A program made the translations under genes and the position numbers. Shown piece by piece: positions 8,767 through 17,665 of a DNA stretch of 64,000 bases. This DNA comes from Paraferrimonas sp. SM1919 (GTDB lineage: Bacteria > Pseudomonadota > Gammaproteobacteria > Enterobacterales > Shewanellaceae): contig NZ_WINH01000013.1 of NCBI RefSeq assembly GCF_010993985.1, positions 40,981 to 104,980 on the forward strand. The letters are read 5' to 3'. A model generated the notes under the pieces. The model did not search any database. It saw only the letters and a program-made list of their open reading frames with translations, and was not told where the DNA came from. Positions within the stretch are counted from its first letter, which is position 1; every line of letters begins with the position of its first letter.

Positions 8767-9624
8767 ATGCAAAAGTTTTTAGGTATTCTTATCGTCATTT
8801 TCAGCGTTTTCGGCGGCTACTCTTTGGCCCAAGGAAACATGCTGGCTTTATGGCAGCCAGCGGAATTAATCATTATTTTGGGAGCCGGTATCGGCGCTTT
8901 AGTGCTAGCGAATCCAATCGCGGTATTAAAGCTTATGTGGCAACAAACCCAACAAGTTTTTCAGGGGCAACAAATTACCCAAGAGCATTATCAAGAAATG
9001 TTTGCTTTGATTTATATGATGTTTGAACAAGTTCGCCAATCTGGCATCAAGTCATTAGACGAACACTTAGATTCACCATTTGAAAGCTCAATGTTCCTAG
9101 CTCACCCGAAATTATTAGAGTGTCCTCAAGCCATCACCTTTTTGACTGACAACTTAAGATTGCTATCAATGGGTAAAATCCTACCCCATGAGCTTGAGCA
9201 AATGTTAGAACAAGAAATTGAAAATCTAACTGAAGACCAACTTCGACCTGCCGCCGCTTTACAACGCTCAGCTGAAGCCATGCCAGGTTTTGGTATTTTA
9301 GGGGCTGTCGTCGGCATTATTATTACTATGCAATCTATTGATGGCCCCTTAACCATGATTGGTGTTCATGTTGCAGCAGCGCTGGTTGGTACTTTTATTG
9401 GTATTTTTGCTTGTTACTGTATTTTAGACCCGCTAGCCAGTGCCCTAGAGCACAAGGTTAAAGATGAAACCGTCATGTTAGAATCGATACGCGCAGCATT
9501 ATCAGCCTACCATCAAGGTAAAGCCACCATGATTTGTATTGATGCCGCAAGAAAGCAAATCCGTACCGAAATAAAACCAAGCTTCGTACAAGTTGAGCAC
9601 TGGATTGAAGAGGCGACCCACTAA
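8767..9624 (+). CDS. motA: Lateral flagellar stator protein MotA (LafT)
   Basis: 285 residues with four membrane segments (about residues 1-20, 29-52, 170-195 and 200-222). The conserved MotA loop is present: RSAEAMPGFGILGAVVGI, containing the proline needed for ion-coupled conformational change. MotA and MotB form the A5B2 stator. The stop codon shares its last A with the motB ATG (TAATG), so the two are translationally coupled. The sequence resembles proton-type MotA, as in known lateral motors. Confidence 0.95.
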   Translation: MQKFLGILIVIFSVFGGYSLAQGNMLALWQPAELIIILGAGIGALVLANPIAVLKLMWQQTQQVFQGQQITQEHYQEMFALIYMMFEQVRQSGIKSLDEHLDSPFESSMFLAHPKLLECPQAITFLTDNLRLLSMGKILPHELEQMLEQEIENLTEDQLRPAAALQRSAEAMPGFGILGAVVGIIITMQSIDGPLTMIGVHVAAALVGTFIGIFACYCILDPLASALEHKVKDETVMLESIRAALSAYHQGKATMICIDAARKQIRTEIKPSFVQVEHWIEEATH

Positions 9625-10676
9625 TGGCAGTTTCAGCAGCCCCTATTATTGTTCGCAAGAGCCGCAAAAAAAGAGGCCTAACGACCCATGGTGGTGCTTG
9701 GAAGGTCGCTTTTGCTGACTTCACCTTAGCTATGATGGCCTTTTTCATGGTGATGTGGATTTTAGAAATTGCCGACTATCGTGAACGTGAAGCCATTGTT
9801 AAATATCTCAATGGTACCATAGTGTTTGATAACGGTGGTCATCCATTTGACATCGCTTCCAGTCCATTTCCGATTGATTTTGAAGGCAGTCAATCATTAG
9901 TCAAGTGGCAGGCCCCAAGCGGGTTTAACGGTGTGCAGGCCTTAGGTACTGCCACCTTGAACCATTTACCTAACGGTGACCAAGAAACCAATGCCGGCTT
10001 AGGTCCGCAGTCAAATTCAATCATTACCGAGCAAAACAACAGCGAACAAACACTCAGTGCGTTAGCGGATATTATTGCAAAGCAGCTGCAACAAGCACAG
10101 CTTAACCATAATATGAAACTTGATATCGTCACTGATGGCTTAAGAATACGTTTTCAAGATAATGTAGAGCATCAAATGTTTGTCAGAGGTCGAGCTGAGG
10201 TTACCCCTTACTTTGAAGATTTGTTGTTGGCTTTATCGCCTATTTTATCAACCATAGATAATTCACTTATATTAACCGGCCATACAGATAGTATTAAGTA
10301 TTCTAAAACTGGATACAGCAATTGGGAGCTTTCTAGCGATCGCGCTCTGGCAGCAAGGCATATTCTAGCCTATGGCGGTATTAATGATCAGTTCGTGCAA
10401 GTGAGCGGCATGGCCGATACCGTTCCGGTTGACAAAACCAACCCGAATAGTGCTAGTAATCGTCGTATCGAATTGTTAATCTTAACTGAAAGTGCTGCAA
10501 ATAAGTTAAACCAAATGTTTGATCCCCACGAAGTTGTAACAGCAGAACAACCTGCTGATATTGTTGAAGGTCAACCAACTAAACAAACAAATGCCCTGAG
10601 CCCGGTTGCCGCAGCACAGCAGCTAGCAACAGACAATCAACCTATATCGAGGCTTCAGGCAATTTCAAGGATCTGA
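9624..10676 (+). CDS. motB: Lateral flagellar stator protein MotB (LafU)
   Basis: 350 residues. Single membrane segment at about residues 31-48 (ADFTLAMMAFFMVMWIL) with the ion-binding aspartate at position 32, the same number as in Escherichia coli MotB. The C-terminal OmpA-like peptidoglycan-binding domain spans about residues 190-295 (LTGHTDS, NWELSSDRALAARHIL, NRRIELLIL). An unstructured tail of about 55 residues follows. The membrane segment looks proton-type. The gene overlaps motA by one base and is followed 8 bp later by a PilZ gene. Confidence 0.95.
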   Translation: MAVSAAPIIVRKSRKKRGLTTHGGAWKVAFADFTLAMMAFFMVMWILEIADYREREAIVKYLNGTIVFDNGGHPFDIASSPFPIDFEGSQSLVKWQAPSGFNGVQALGTATLNHLPNGDQETNAGLGPQSNSIITEQNNSEQTLSALADIIAKQLQQAQLNHNMKLDIVTDGLRIRFQDNVEHQMFVRGRAEVTPYFEDLLLALSPILSTIDNSLILTGHTDSIKYSKTGYSNWELSSDRALAARHILAYGGINDQFVQVSGMADTVPVDKTNPNSASNRRIELLILTESAANKLNQMFDPHEVVTAEQPADIVEGQPTKQTNALSPVAAAQQLATDNQPISRLQAISRI

Positions 10677-10684
10677 TATAGCCA

Positions 10685-11047
10685 ATGAGCACTGAAAAAC
10701 GGCAGTTTGAACGATATTATTTAACCGACCGAGATACTAACATCGCAATGCAAGCTGCTGGTATGCCAGCAAAAATTTTGATGCGGGGGTTCTTCAATTG
10801 GAAAACATTAGGCCCCTGCATCATTAAAGATGTATCACTAGGTGGTGCTGGCCTACTTTCACCAATGTTACTTAGCCCGACTAAAAAATATGCCCTTGAA
10901 ACGGCTCAAGGTGAAGTGATTCCATTTATTATTGCCCATGAAAAAGCGGTAAATAAAAAGCTTAATTTTTATGGGGTCAGCTGGGAAAACAGTTCCAGCA
11001 ATCACGTAAAAAAACTCATTGCAAATGCACAATCTCGGCTAAAATAA
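10685..11047 (+). CDS. Single-domain PilZ protein (candidate c-di-GMP effector of the lateral motor)
   Basis: 120 residues, soluble, starting 8 bp after motB. Both PilZ c-di-GMP contacts are visible: RxxxR at residues 6-10 (RQFER) and DxSxxG at 49-54 (DVSLGG). No other domain fits in this length, so it lacks the YcgR N-terminal domain. Genetic linkage to motAB makes a role in slowing or gating the lateral stator plausible. That role is inferred; binding is predicted from the motifs only. Confidence 0.8.
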   Translation: MSTEKRQFERYYLTDRDTNIAMQAAGMPAKILMRGFFNWKTLGPCIIKDVSLGGAGLLSPMLLSPTKKYALETAQGEVIPFIIAHEKAVNKKLNFYGVSWENSSSNHVKKLIANAQSRLK

Positions 11048-11084
11048 TTATTAATTAATCATATTTTATAAGGGAATGCCTGTT

Positions 11085-11372
11085 ATGGCCCAATCGTTTG
11101 TCAGAAATGGACCTGATAAATTACAAAAACTATTTTTGTATTTAATCGTATTAGATTACGGCTTGCTATTTTGGCTAATGTATAACAGTAACGAATTAAG
11201 ATTTGCGACAAATATTGCCGTAGCTTTACTACTGGTTGCATACAATTTACTTTTAACCCAGTTAAGTTTTAGGCGCGCCAGACGCCAATCAGATTATTAT
11301 ATCCTTTATCCTATTTTAGGCGCTGGACTGTTGTCCCTAGGAATTTTAATCAAACTATTTATCTTTTATTAG
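11085..11372 (+). CDS. Small three-pass membrane protein of unknown function
   Basis: 95 residues from the ATG at 11085 (AAGGG about 10 bp upstream); an ATG at 11076 would add three residues but has no room for a ribosome binding site. Three hydrophobic segments at about residues 15-34, 41-60 and 75-95, with a basic cytoplasmic-type loop (FRRARRQ). Not recognised. It is the last gene of the motor block before the terminator and is AT-rich. A link to the stators or to the PilZ protein is guesswork from position. Confidence 0.65.
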   Translation: MAQSFVRNGPDKLQKLFLYLIVLDYGLLFWLMYNSNELRFATNIAVALLLVAYNLLLTQLSFRRARRQSDYYILYPILGAGLLSLGILIKLFIFY

Positions 11373-11375
11373 AAT

Positions 11376-11407
11376 AAAAAAAACCAGCTTAACGCTGGTT
11401 TTTTTAT
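11376..11407. terminator. Bidirectional terminator between motor block and flhA
   Basis: Stem 11382-11388 paired with 11394-11400 (AACCAGC / GCTGGTT), an A-run on the left and a T-run on the right. It serves both convergent transcripts. Confidence 0.9.
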
Positions 11408-11415
11408 CTTTATAG

Positions 11416-13506
11416 CTAACCTAACTGCCCTATCACATTCACTTGAGTATGATCTGGGATCTCGTTAAAGCTTAGTACATTCAGACCTTTAGCAAAAGTT
11501 CTTGAATAGCGACTCAGCAACGGCCTTAACTGTGGCATAACCAATAAGATAGGCGCGTAACCTTGGGTTTGTAATTGCTCCTTAACCGCTGGCATCCGTG
11601 TCTGCAATTGCCCTAACAGGTTCGGTTCAATTGGGAAACCATCGATTGGTGATTGCGCTCCAGCCTGTTGCGACTGATTGAAAGCATTGACTAATTGCTG
11701 CTCTAATTCTGCCGATAGGGTAAATGCATGTACCTCAGTATCATTACCGTTAACTTGGTTGAGAATATTACGCCTTAACTCTAAACGGACATCCGCGGCG
11801 AGTAATACCGGATCCTTGGACAATTCTGCACTTTCCAGCAGCGTAGTGGCAATGGCACGGATATCAACCAGAGGGACATAATCCTCTAACAAGCGACGGT
11901 AAATCCGTAACTGTTGGGAATAACTCAACTGAGATACCAATGATTCTTGCAGCTTTTCATCTAGCTCACCAAGTCTATCATTTAACTTGACCACATCAGC
12001 ATGAGTGAGCAGTTCTGCTAAGTTATCCTGCATCACCTTAGAAACATGGGTACCAATTACCGTAGCCGAATCTACCACCGAATAACCAAAGTTTAATGCC
12101 TTTGACTTATGCTCTAATTTAATCCACGTCGCTGGCATACCATAGGCAGGGTCACTACATACAATACCATCTAAATCACCATAGGTATCGCCACCACTAA
12201 TGGCCAACAAATGCTCCGCCTCAATCGTTCCTTGCGCGACCACCGAACCCCTTAATAGAATTTGGTATTGATTCGGCTTTAATCTAAGGTCATCTTTAAT
12301 TCTGACTTCAGGTGCTAAGAAGCCAACTTGTTCGGACAGGGTTCGCCTTACCCCACGAACACGGTTTACCAATTCGGCTCCTTTTTCATTATCGACCAGG
12401 TGGACCAATTTGTACCCCAGAGTCAGACATAAAGTGTCGGTATGGGGTAACTCTTGCCAACTTAATGGTGGTTCCTTAGGTGTCATCTGGGCAATAATGT
12501 CATCTTCTTGTATCGGTGGCACGACATCTTGAGCCACTTTCAAGCGCCAGGCCGCAAAGCCCACCACGGCAGCAAATGACAAGAAGGCGAAGGTTGGCAT
12601 TCCCGGCACAATGCCAATAATGCCGAGAATTGTAGCCGCCATCATCAGTACAGTTGGATTGGCTAACAGCTGCCCAGAAACCTGTTGGGGCAGATCTTCT
12701 GCATCACTAACTCGAGTAACAATAATTGCCGCAGCAACCGCCAGTAATAGCGAAGGTATTTGCGCCACCAGACCATCACCAATGGTCAGTAAGGCATAAA
12801 TTTCAAATGACTGTGACATGCTCAAGTCATGTTGAAACATACCTATTGAAATACCACCTATCAGGTTGATCGCTAAAATAAGTAAGCCTGCTACGGCATC
12901 GCCACGCACAAATTTAGAGGCACCGTCCATAGAACCGTAAAAGTCTGATTCACGAGTTACTTCCTTACGACGATCGCGAGCTTGTTCTTGGGTTAGTACG
13001 CCTGCATTGAGGTCCGCGTCGATGGCCATTTGCTTACCAGGAAGGGCATCAAGGGTAAAACGCGCACCTACCTCTGAGATACGCTCGCCACCTTTGGTGA
13101 TCACCACAAAGTTAATGATCATTAAGATCAGAAACACCACCATACCAACCACATAGTTGCCACCAATAACCACTTCACCAAAAGCTTGAATCACTTTACC
13201 AGCAGCTTCGCCACCATTGTGGCCCTCTTGCAGCACCACTCGGGTCGAAGCGACGTTAAGAGTCAATCGCATCAAGGTTGCGATCAGCAAAACCGTAGGA
13301 AAAATGGAAAATTCTAATGGCCTATTGGTTGATACTGACACCAGTAATACCATGATGGCCAAAACAATGTTGAAGGTAAATAAAGCATCGAGCATCAAAG
13401 GCGGTAAGGGTAAAATGATCATCGCCAATACTGCTAATAACAATATTGGGATGCCTATAAAAGCCTGCTGATTCTTAAACAATGCTGAGATTCGTGAAAA
13501 GTTCAT
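11416..13506 (-). CDS. flhA: Flagellar export gate protein FlhA, lateral
   Basis: 696 residues. Export gate nonamer: about eight membrane segments in the first 330 residues, then a large cytoplasmic domain that docks chaperone-substrate complexes. The FHIPEP-family signature DFYGSMDGASKFVRGD is at about residues 188-203. ATG has AGGAAGCT upstream and lies 13 bp after flhB. It is the last gene of the minus-strand operon fliMNPQR-flhBA. Confidence 0.95.
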   Translation of the reverse strand: MNFSRISALFKNQQAFIGIPILLLAVLAMIILPLPPLMLDALFTFNIVLAIMVLLVSVSTNRPLEFSIFPTVLLIATLMRLTLNVASTRVVLQEGHNGGEAAGKVIQAFGEVVIGGNYVVGMVVFLILMIINFVVITKGGERISEVGARFTLDALPGKQMAIDADLNAGVLTQEQARDRRKEVTRESDFYGSMDGASKFVRGDAVAGLLILAINLIGGISIGMFQHDLSMSQSFEIYALLTIGDGLVAQIPSLLLAVAAAIIVTRVSDAEDLPQQVSGQLLANPTVLMMAATILGIIGIVPGMPTFAFLSFAAVVGFAAWRLKVAQDVVPPIQEDDIIAQMTPKEPPLSWQELPHTDTLCLTLGYKLVHLVDNEKGAELVNRVRGVRRTLSEQVGFLAPEVRIKDDLRLKPNQYQILLRGSVVAQGTIEAEHLLAISGGDTYGDLDGIVCSDPAYGMPATWIKLEHKSKALNFGYSVVDSATVIGTHVSKVMQDNLAELLTHADVVKLNDRLGELDEKLQESLVSQLSYSQQLRIYRRLLEDYVPLVDIRAIATTLLESAELSKDPVLLAADVRLELRRNILNQVNGNDTEVHAFTLSAELEQQLVNAFNQSQQAGAQSPIDGFPIEPNLLGQLQTRMPAVKEQLQTQGYAPILLVMPQLRPLLSRYSRTFAKGLNVLSFNEIPDHTQVNVIGQLG

Positions 13507-13519
13507 AGCTTCCTACTTG

Positions 13520-14647
13520 TTATCTGCGCAGTGAATTGGGAATATCGAAATCGGGTAAAGGTTTTGGAGTTCTCCCTTGACCCTGTCTGAAAGATTTTAA
13601 AGCCAGAACATAGCTAAGTACCTGAGCAACAGCGACATATAATGGCCCTGGAACTTCTTGATCGACTCTGGTTGAATAATATATTGCCCTAGTTAATGGC
13701 GGAGAACTGACAATCTCTACCCCATGAAGCTGAGCTATCGCTTTCATATGAGCAGCCATTTCATCCACCCCTTTAGCGACCACAAAAGGCGCATCAGCCC
13801 GATCGGGTTGATAACAGATGGCCACCGCATAGTGGCTTGGGTTAACAATAACGACATCGGCACTAGGAACGACCTGATCCATTCGTTGCTTCGACATGGA
13901 TTGTTGAACTTGGCGGATCCGCTGTTTTACCTCTGGTCGACCTTCTTTTTGTTTATGTTCATCCTTTATATCTTGCTTAGTCATCTTAAGTTCATTTTTA
14001 TGGTGCCAGATCTGATAAGGAATATCGATCAATGCAATGATCACTAACAAACCACCAAGGGTCATTAACAAACCAGAAAGTAAACTTAAAGACTTTACCA
14101 TTGCCATCCTAATGGGCATTTCATCAAGTTGCATAAACTCATGCATCGCCCCACTGGCATACCAATATAAGCCTGCAACAATCAGTGCCACCTTTAATAT
14201 GCCTTTAAAAAGCTCCATTAAGGTTTGCTTTGAGAACATGCGCCCAAGGCCCTTAATTGGGTTTATTTTACTTATCTTAAATTGGAGAGTTTTAGTACTT
14301 AAAACAAAGCCGCCGGGCACCAGTTGTGACAAAACAATAAATACCAACAAGCCCACAAACATCGGCAACAGTAACTCAATAAAACCGATCAAGGTGGTGC
14401 CAAGATGAATGGTTAACCATTTGGGGTCAAATAAGTGTTGCCGCGGGATTAATAAATTAGATTCAAAAATATTGGCAATATGATCGCCATACCAACTGCT
14501 GTATATCTGCAGCAGTATGCCACTTCCAACAATGATTGCCGCAGTCGTTAGTTCTTTAGAGCGTGCAACATTACCTTCACGCTTTGCTTGTTCGAGCTTA
14601 TGGGCGGATGCCTGTTCTGTTTTTTCTTGAGCACTGTTTTGACTCAT
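13520..14647 (-). CDS. flhB: Flagellar export specificity switch FlhB, lateral
   Basis: 375 residues. Four membrane segments (about 36-50, 90-110, 150-165 and 190-212), then a cytoplasmic domain that self-cleaves and switches export from hook to filament substrates together with FliK. The cleavage motif is at residues 269-272, the same numbering as in Salmonella, but reads NPSH rather than NPTH. The ATG overlaps the fliR stop by 4 bp. Confidence 0.95.
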   Translation of the reverse strand: MSQNSAQEKTEQASAHKLEQAKREGNVARSKELTTAAIIVGSGILLQIYSSWYGDHIANIFESNLLIPRQHLFDPKWLTIHLGTTLIGFIELLLPMFVGLLVFIVLSQLVPGGFVLSTKTLQFKISKINPIKGLGRMFSKQTLMELFKGILKVALIVAGLYWYASGAMHEFMQLDEMPIRMAMVKSLSLLSGLLMTLGGLLVIIALIDIPYQIWHHKNELKMTKQDIKDEHKQKEGRPEVKQRIRQVQQSMSKQRMDQVVPSADVVIVNPSHYAVAICYQPDRADAPFVVAKGVDEMAAHMKAIAQLHGVEIVSSPPLTRAIYYSTRVDQEVPGPLYVAVAQVLSYVLALKSFRQGQGRTPKPLPDFDIPNSLRR

Positions 14648-15435
14648 TGTGCCCCCACGATACTTGCCATTAAGTTTAACGCTTCATTACTTAATCGAGT
14701 AAAATGTTCTGGGACTCCAGAAATCGATAAGAACAGTGAAAATAAACCAAAAATCATGGCCATAGGAAAGCCTAAAGAAAATACATTAATGCTTGGTGCA
14801 GAACGGTTCATCACCCCAAACGTGATATTAACTAATAGCATGGCAGCAACTGCCGGTAATGCTAAGACTAAGCTGCTGGCTAACATCCAGGCGAATAACC
14901 CCGCTAATCTATGCCATTCAAATGCCATCATTCCCGTTCCCACAGGCCAACTCGTAAAGCTCGCTACCACAACATCCATAGCAACTAAATGACCATCCAG
15001 AGCAAGAAACATTAAACTGGCAAATAATAAAAACATTCGGCCTAAAATGGCGACTGAAATGCCATTTTGAGGATCATTCATGACCGCCATTGCCATCCCC
15101 ATTTGCATGGCCAGAATTTGTCCAAGATTTGACATCACGGCAAATAACATCAGCAGTACAAAGCCCATCATGGCACCAATGAGTGCTTGTTCAAGGGCCA
15201 GCAATAGTGAGTTAATTGATAGCAGCTCAACTTGAGGCATTTGCCCTACAATTGGTGCCACCAATATGGCTAAAATTAATGCCATCCCCAAACGCACTCG
15301 ATTCGGTAATGCGGCTTCATTAAATATTGGCATTACCATAAAACAAGCAGCAACCCGCATGAAAGGCCACCACAACTGCCCTAACCAAGCACCAATTTCA
15401 CCAAAACTAAGCGCTAACATAGTTAGCCAATCCAA
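14644..15435 (-). CDS. fliR: Flagellar export protein FliR, lateral
   Basis: 263 residues, very hydrophobic with about six membrane segments. Component of the FliPQR export channel. Starts MDWLTMLALSFGEIGAWLGQLWWPFMRVAACFMVMPIF, a typical FliR N-terminus. It overlaps fliQ by 13 bp and flhB by 4 bp, which indicates tight translational coupling. Confidence 0.94.
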   Translation of the reverse strand: MDWLTMLALSFGEIGAWLGQLWWPFMRVAACFMVMPIFNEAALPNRVRLGMALILAILVAPIVGQMPQVELLSINSLLLALEQALIGAMMGFVLLMLFAVMSNLGQILAMQMGMAMAVMNDPQNGISVAILGRMFLLFASLMFLALDGHLVAMDVVVASFTSWPVGTGMMAFEWHRLAGLFAWMLASSLVLALPAVAAMLLVNITFGVMNRSAPSINVFSLGFPMAMIFGLFSLFLSISGVPEHFTRLSNEALNLMASIVGAQ

Positions 15436-15695
15436 ACAGGGATATTGATAAATAACCGATCAAACAAGTCAGTTAAGCTTGTCATTAAAAAGCTTCCCGC
15501 GAACACTAACATCAACAAAGTAATGATCAATTTCGGTAAAAAACTTAATGTTTGTTCATTTATCTGAGTTGCAGCTTGAAAGATAGAAATGATAAGTCCC
15601 ATCAGCATCCCTGGGACAATGAGAATACTTACCATAATAACCACCAGATAAACGGCGTCAGAAAATAGTTTGGATAACTCGACTACATCCATCAC
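15423..15695 (-). CDS. fliQ: Flagellar export protein FliQ, lateral
   Basis: 90 residues, two membrane segments (about 17-38 and 53-74) joined by IFQAATQINEQTLSFLPKL, the hallmark FliQ loop. Four copies assemble with FliP and FliR in the export channel. The start overlaps the fliP stop by 1 bp. Confidence 0.94.
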   Translation of the reverse strand: MMDVVELSKLFSDAVYLVVIMVSILIVPGMLMGLIISIFQAATQINEQTLSFLPKLIITLLMLVFAGSFLMTSLTDLFDRLFINIPVWIG

Positions 15696-16450
15696 TACAC
15701 CCCAAAACTGGCGCTAAGAGTACCTACTGTCATAGACCAACCATCAACCACAACAAAGATCATTAGCTTAAATGGTAACGAAATAATCAGTGGTGACAGC
15801 ATCATCATCCCCATTGACATCAAAGTACTAGCAACGACCAAGTCAATGATCAAAAAGGGTATGAATAATAAAAAGCCTATCTGAAATGCGGTTTTCAACT
15901 CTGACAATACAAATGCAGGCATTAATACGCTAAAGGGTATATCTTCAACCTTGGTATCGCTTGGCTCGCCAGCTATCCGTAACATTTGTTCGAGATCGGT
16001 TTCTCGGGTTTGCCCCAGCATAAAGGCCCTAACAGGTTGCTCTGCTACATCAATGGCCTGTAATAAGGTTAACTGCTCATTCTGGTATGGAACAAAAGCC
16101 TTTTCATAGACCTCCACCCAGACTGGGCGCATGATCATAATAGTCAGTATCAGGGCAATACCAACTAACACCTTATTAGGTGGGCTTTGTTGCAAACCTA
16201 AAGCTTGGCGCAGGATAGACAAGACGATAATGATGCGTGTAAAACCTGTCATCATCATCAACATTACCGGCAATAAACTTAATACTGTCATTAGTATTAA
16301 GATTTGCAGTTTTACTGTATATTCTTGTCCATCATCAACATCCTTCGCACTGAACAGTGTGAGTTCATTGGCGTAGCTTTCGAAGCAAGCGGCGAGGAGT
16401 AACCCTGCCGCGAATAAAAGCTTAAGAAGTAAAGTCTTGCAATTGGGCAT
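15695..16450 (-). CDS. fliP: Flagellar export protein FliP, lateral
   Basis: 251 residues from the ATG at 16450; a TTG two codons upstream (16456) is possible. A cleavable signal-like N-terminus (KTLLLKLLFAAGLLLAACFESYA) precedes four membrane segments. The conserved stretch MMTGFTRIIIVLSILRQALG followed by QSPPNKVLVGIAL is diagnostic of FliP. The 5' end overlaps fliN by about 30 bp. No FliO gene was recognised between fliN and fliP. Confidence 0.93.
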   Translation of the reverse strand: MPNCKTLLLKLLFAAGLLLAACFESYANELTLFSAKDVDDGQEYTVKLQILILMTVLSLLPVMLMMMTGFTRIIIVLSILRQALGLQQSPPNKVLVGIALILTIMIMRPVWVEVYEKAFVPYQNEQLTLLQAIDVAEQPVRAFMLGQTRETDLEQMLRIAGEPSDTKVEDIPFSVLMPAFVLSELKTAFQIGFLLFIPFLIIDLVVASTLMSMGMMMLSPLIISLPFKLMIFVVVDGWSMTVGTLSASFGV

Positions 16451-16835
16451 CTTCAACTACTTTTGTCATTCGTACGCCATACTTGCCATTGACTACCACT
16501 ACTTCGGCATGACCGAGTAAAGTGCCGTTGACCTTTACATCGAGTGGCTGATCAGCAAGTTTATCGAGAGCTACCACAGAGCCTGTGGCAAGTGTCATCA
16601 TTTCACCTAATTGGATTTCAGTACTGGCGACTTCCAAGGTCAGTGTAACAGGCACTTTATGGAAAAAAGCGAGGTCTTTTTTAGCTTGAACCGGAGCGAC
16701 ATCAACCACTTCTACAGGCTTGTCTTCGGTATCTGCAAATGGGTCAAAATCTACATCACTGAAATCCAGATCATCCCCTAATAAGCTAGTATCATCTAAC
16801 AGTTCATTTTCTAATGTTTTATTGTCTTGACTCAT
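16422..16835 (-). CDS. fliN: Flagellar motor switch protein FliN, lateral
   Basis: 137 residues. An acidic N-terminus of about 60 residues is followed by one SpoA domain (VTLTLEVASTEIQLGEMMTL, then VAL and HAEVVVVNGKYGVRMTKV). FliN forms the lower C-ring and helps dock the export ATPase through FliH. Its ATG overlaps the fliM stop. Confidence 0.93.
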   Translation of the reverse strand: MSQDNKTLENELLDDTSLLGDDLDFSDVDFDPFADTEDKPVEVVDVAPVQAKKDLAFFHKVPVTLTLEVASTEIQLGEMMTLATGSVVALDKLADQPLDVKVNGTLLGHAEVVVVNGKYGVRMTKVVEDAQLQDFTS

Positions 16836-17665
16836 TATTCCATCTCCTGGTCAATGTGGGCGACTAATGACCCTAAATGCTCATGAATTTTCGCTTCAAA
16901 TTTGGCTGTATCACCGAGGAAAAGCTTGGCATTTGATTGAATTTCTAGGGGCAGTACATCCCCTACTTTTAATTTGGTTAGTGTTCCCAAAGGTAAACTT
17001 GTCTTGGCTAATTGTGCAGTGAACTTAAGCGGAATATTTTCACAAACTTGAGCTAACTTGTGCACACTATCTGAGGCAATAGCGACATGAGAGGAACTAA
17101 AATTGATCACCGCTAAAGGACAACTTAGCACCAACTGCAGCCGGTGTTGTGACTCCCCTAGCCAGTAACTTATACAAATCTCTATACCGGGTTCCTGTGA
17201 CAGACAGTCATTTATCGACTGCCATGCCTGCAGCGATGGGAAGATTTCACCTAACAATTTTTGTTGGATTTTTCTTAACAAACGATTTTCTGTCACTGAT
17301 ACTGCATCGGGAATGCTAATATCTGATCTTGGAGTATTACCACAGAAGCTTTCGGTCAAAACATATAACTGTTCCCGCGGCATCCTAAGCCATGACTGCA
17401 ATTCATCGCCAGCTTCTAAGCCAACTTCATAGAGTTCATCAAGAACACTTTGAACTTTGTCTAAACGACCGATAGCATCAATTTTAAAGTGGCTGATCCT
17501 TCCGTGTGAAATCCCAGATAATTGCAGAGCGAATAATTCCTGCAATTGTTCCTTGTTATTATCTAACCAAAGTTGAGCGGCAACTAAATGGCGCCTATGC
17601 CCAACTAACTCCAACAAAGGTAATTTCTTTCCTTCTGAAGCCGAAATAACTTTAGAATCGAACAT
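16835..17665 (-). CDS. fliM: Flagellar motor switch protein FliM, lateral, without CheY-docking motif
   Basis: 276 residues, about 50 shorter than typical polar FliM. A CheC-like middle domain and a C-terminal SpoA domain (KLKVGDVLPLEIQSNAKLFLGDTAKFEAKI) are present. The N-terminus, MFDSKVISASEGKKLPLLEL, has no LSQxEIDALL motif, the segment that binds CheY-P in chemotactic FliM. The ATG is the first in frame and no upstream coding extension exists on this strand. It heads the export/switch operon. Confidence 0.92.
   Translation of the reverse strand: MFDSKVISASEGKKLPLLELVGHRRHLVAAQLWLDNNKEQLQELFALQLSGISHGRISHFKIDAIGRLDKVQSVLDELYEVGLEAGDELQSWLRMPREQLYVLTESFCGNTPRSDISIPDAVSVTENRLLRKIQQKLLGEIFPSLQAWQSINDCLSQEPGIEICISYWLGESQHRLQLVLSCPLAVINFSSSHVAIASDSVHKLAQVCENIPLKFTAQLAKTSLPLGTLTKLKVGDVLPLEIQSNAKLFLGDTAKFEAKIHEHLGSLVAHIDQEME

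Noticed and set aside
13724..14992. Chain of plus-strand ORFs opposite flhB and fliR
   Set aside because: Antisense shadows of membrane-protein genes; the minus-strand genes are complete and overlapping as expected.
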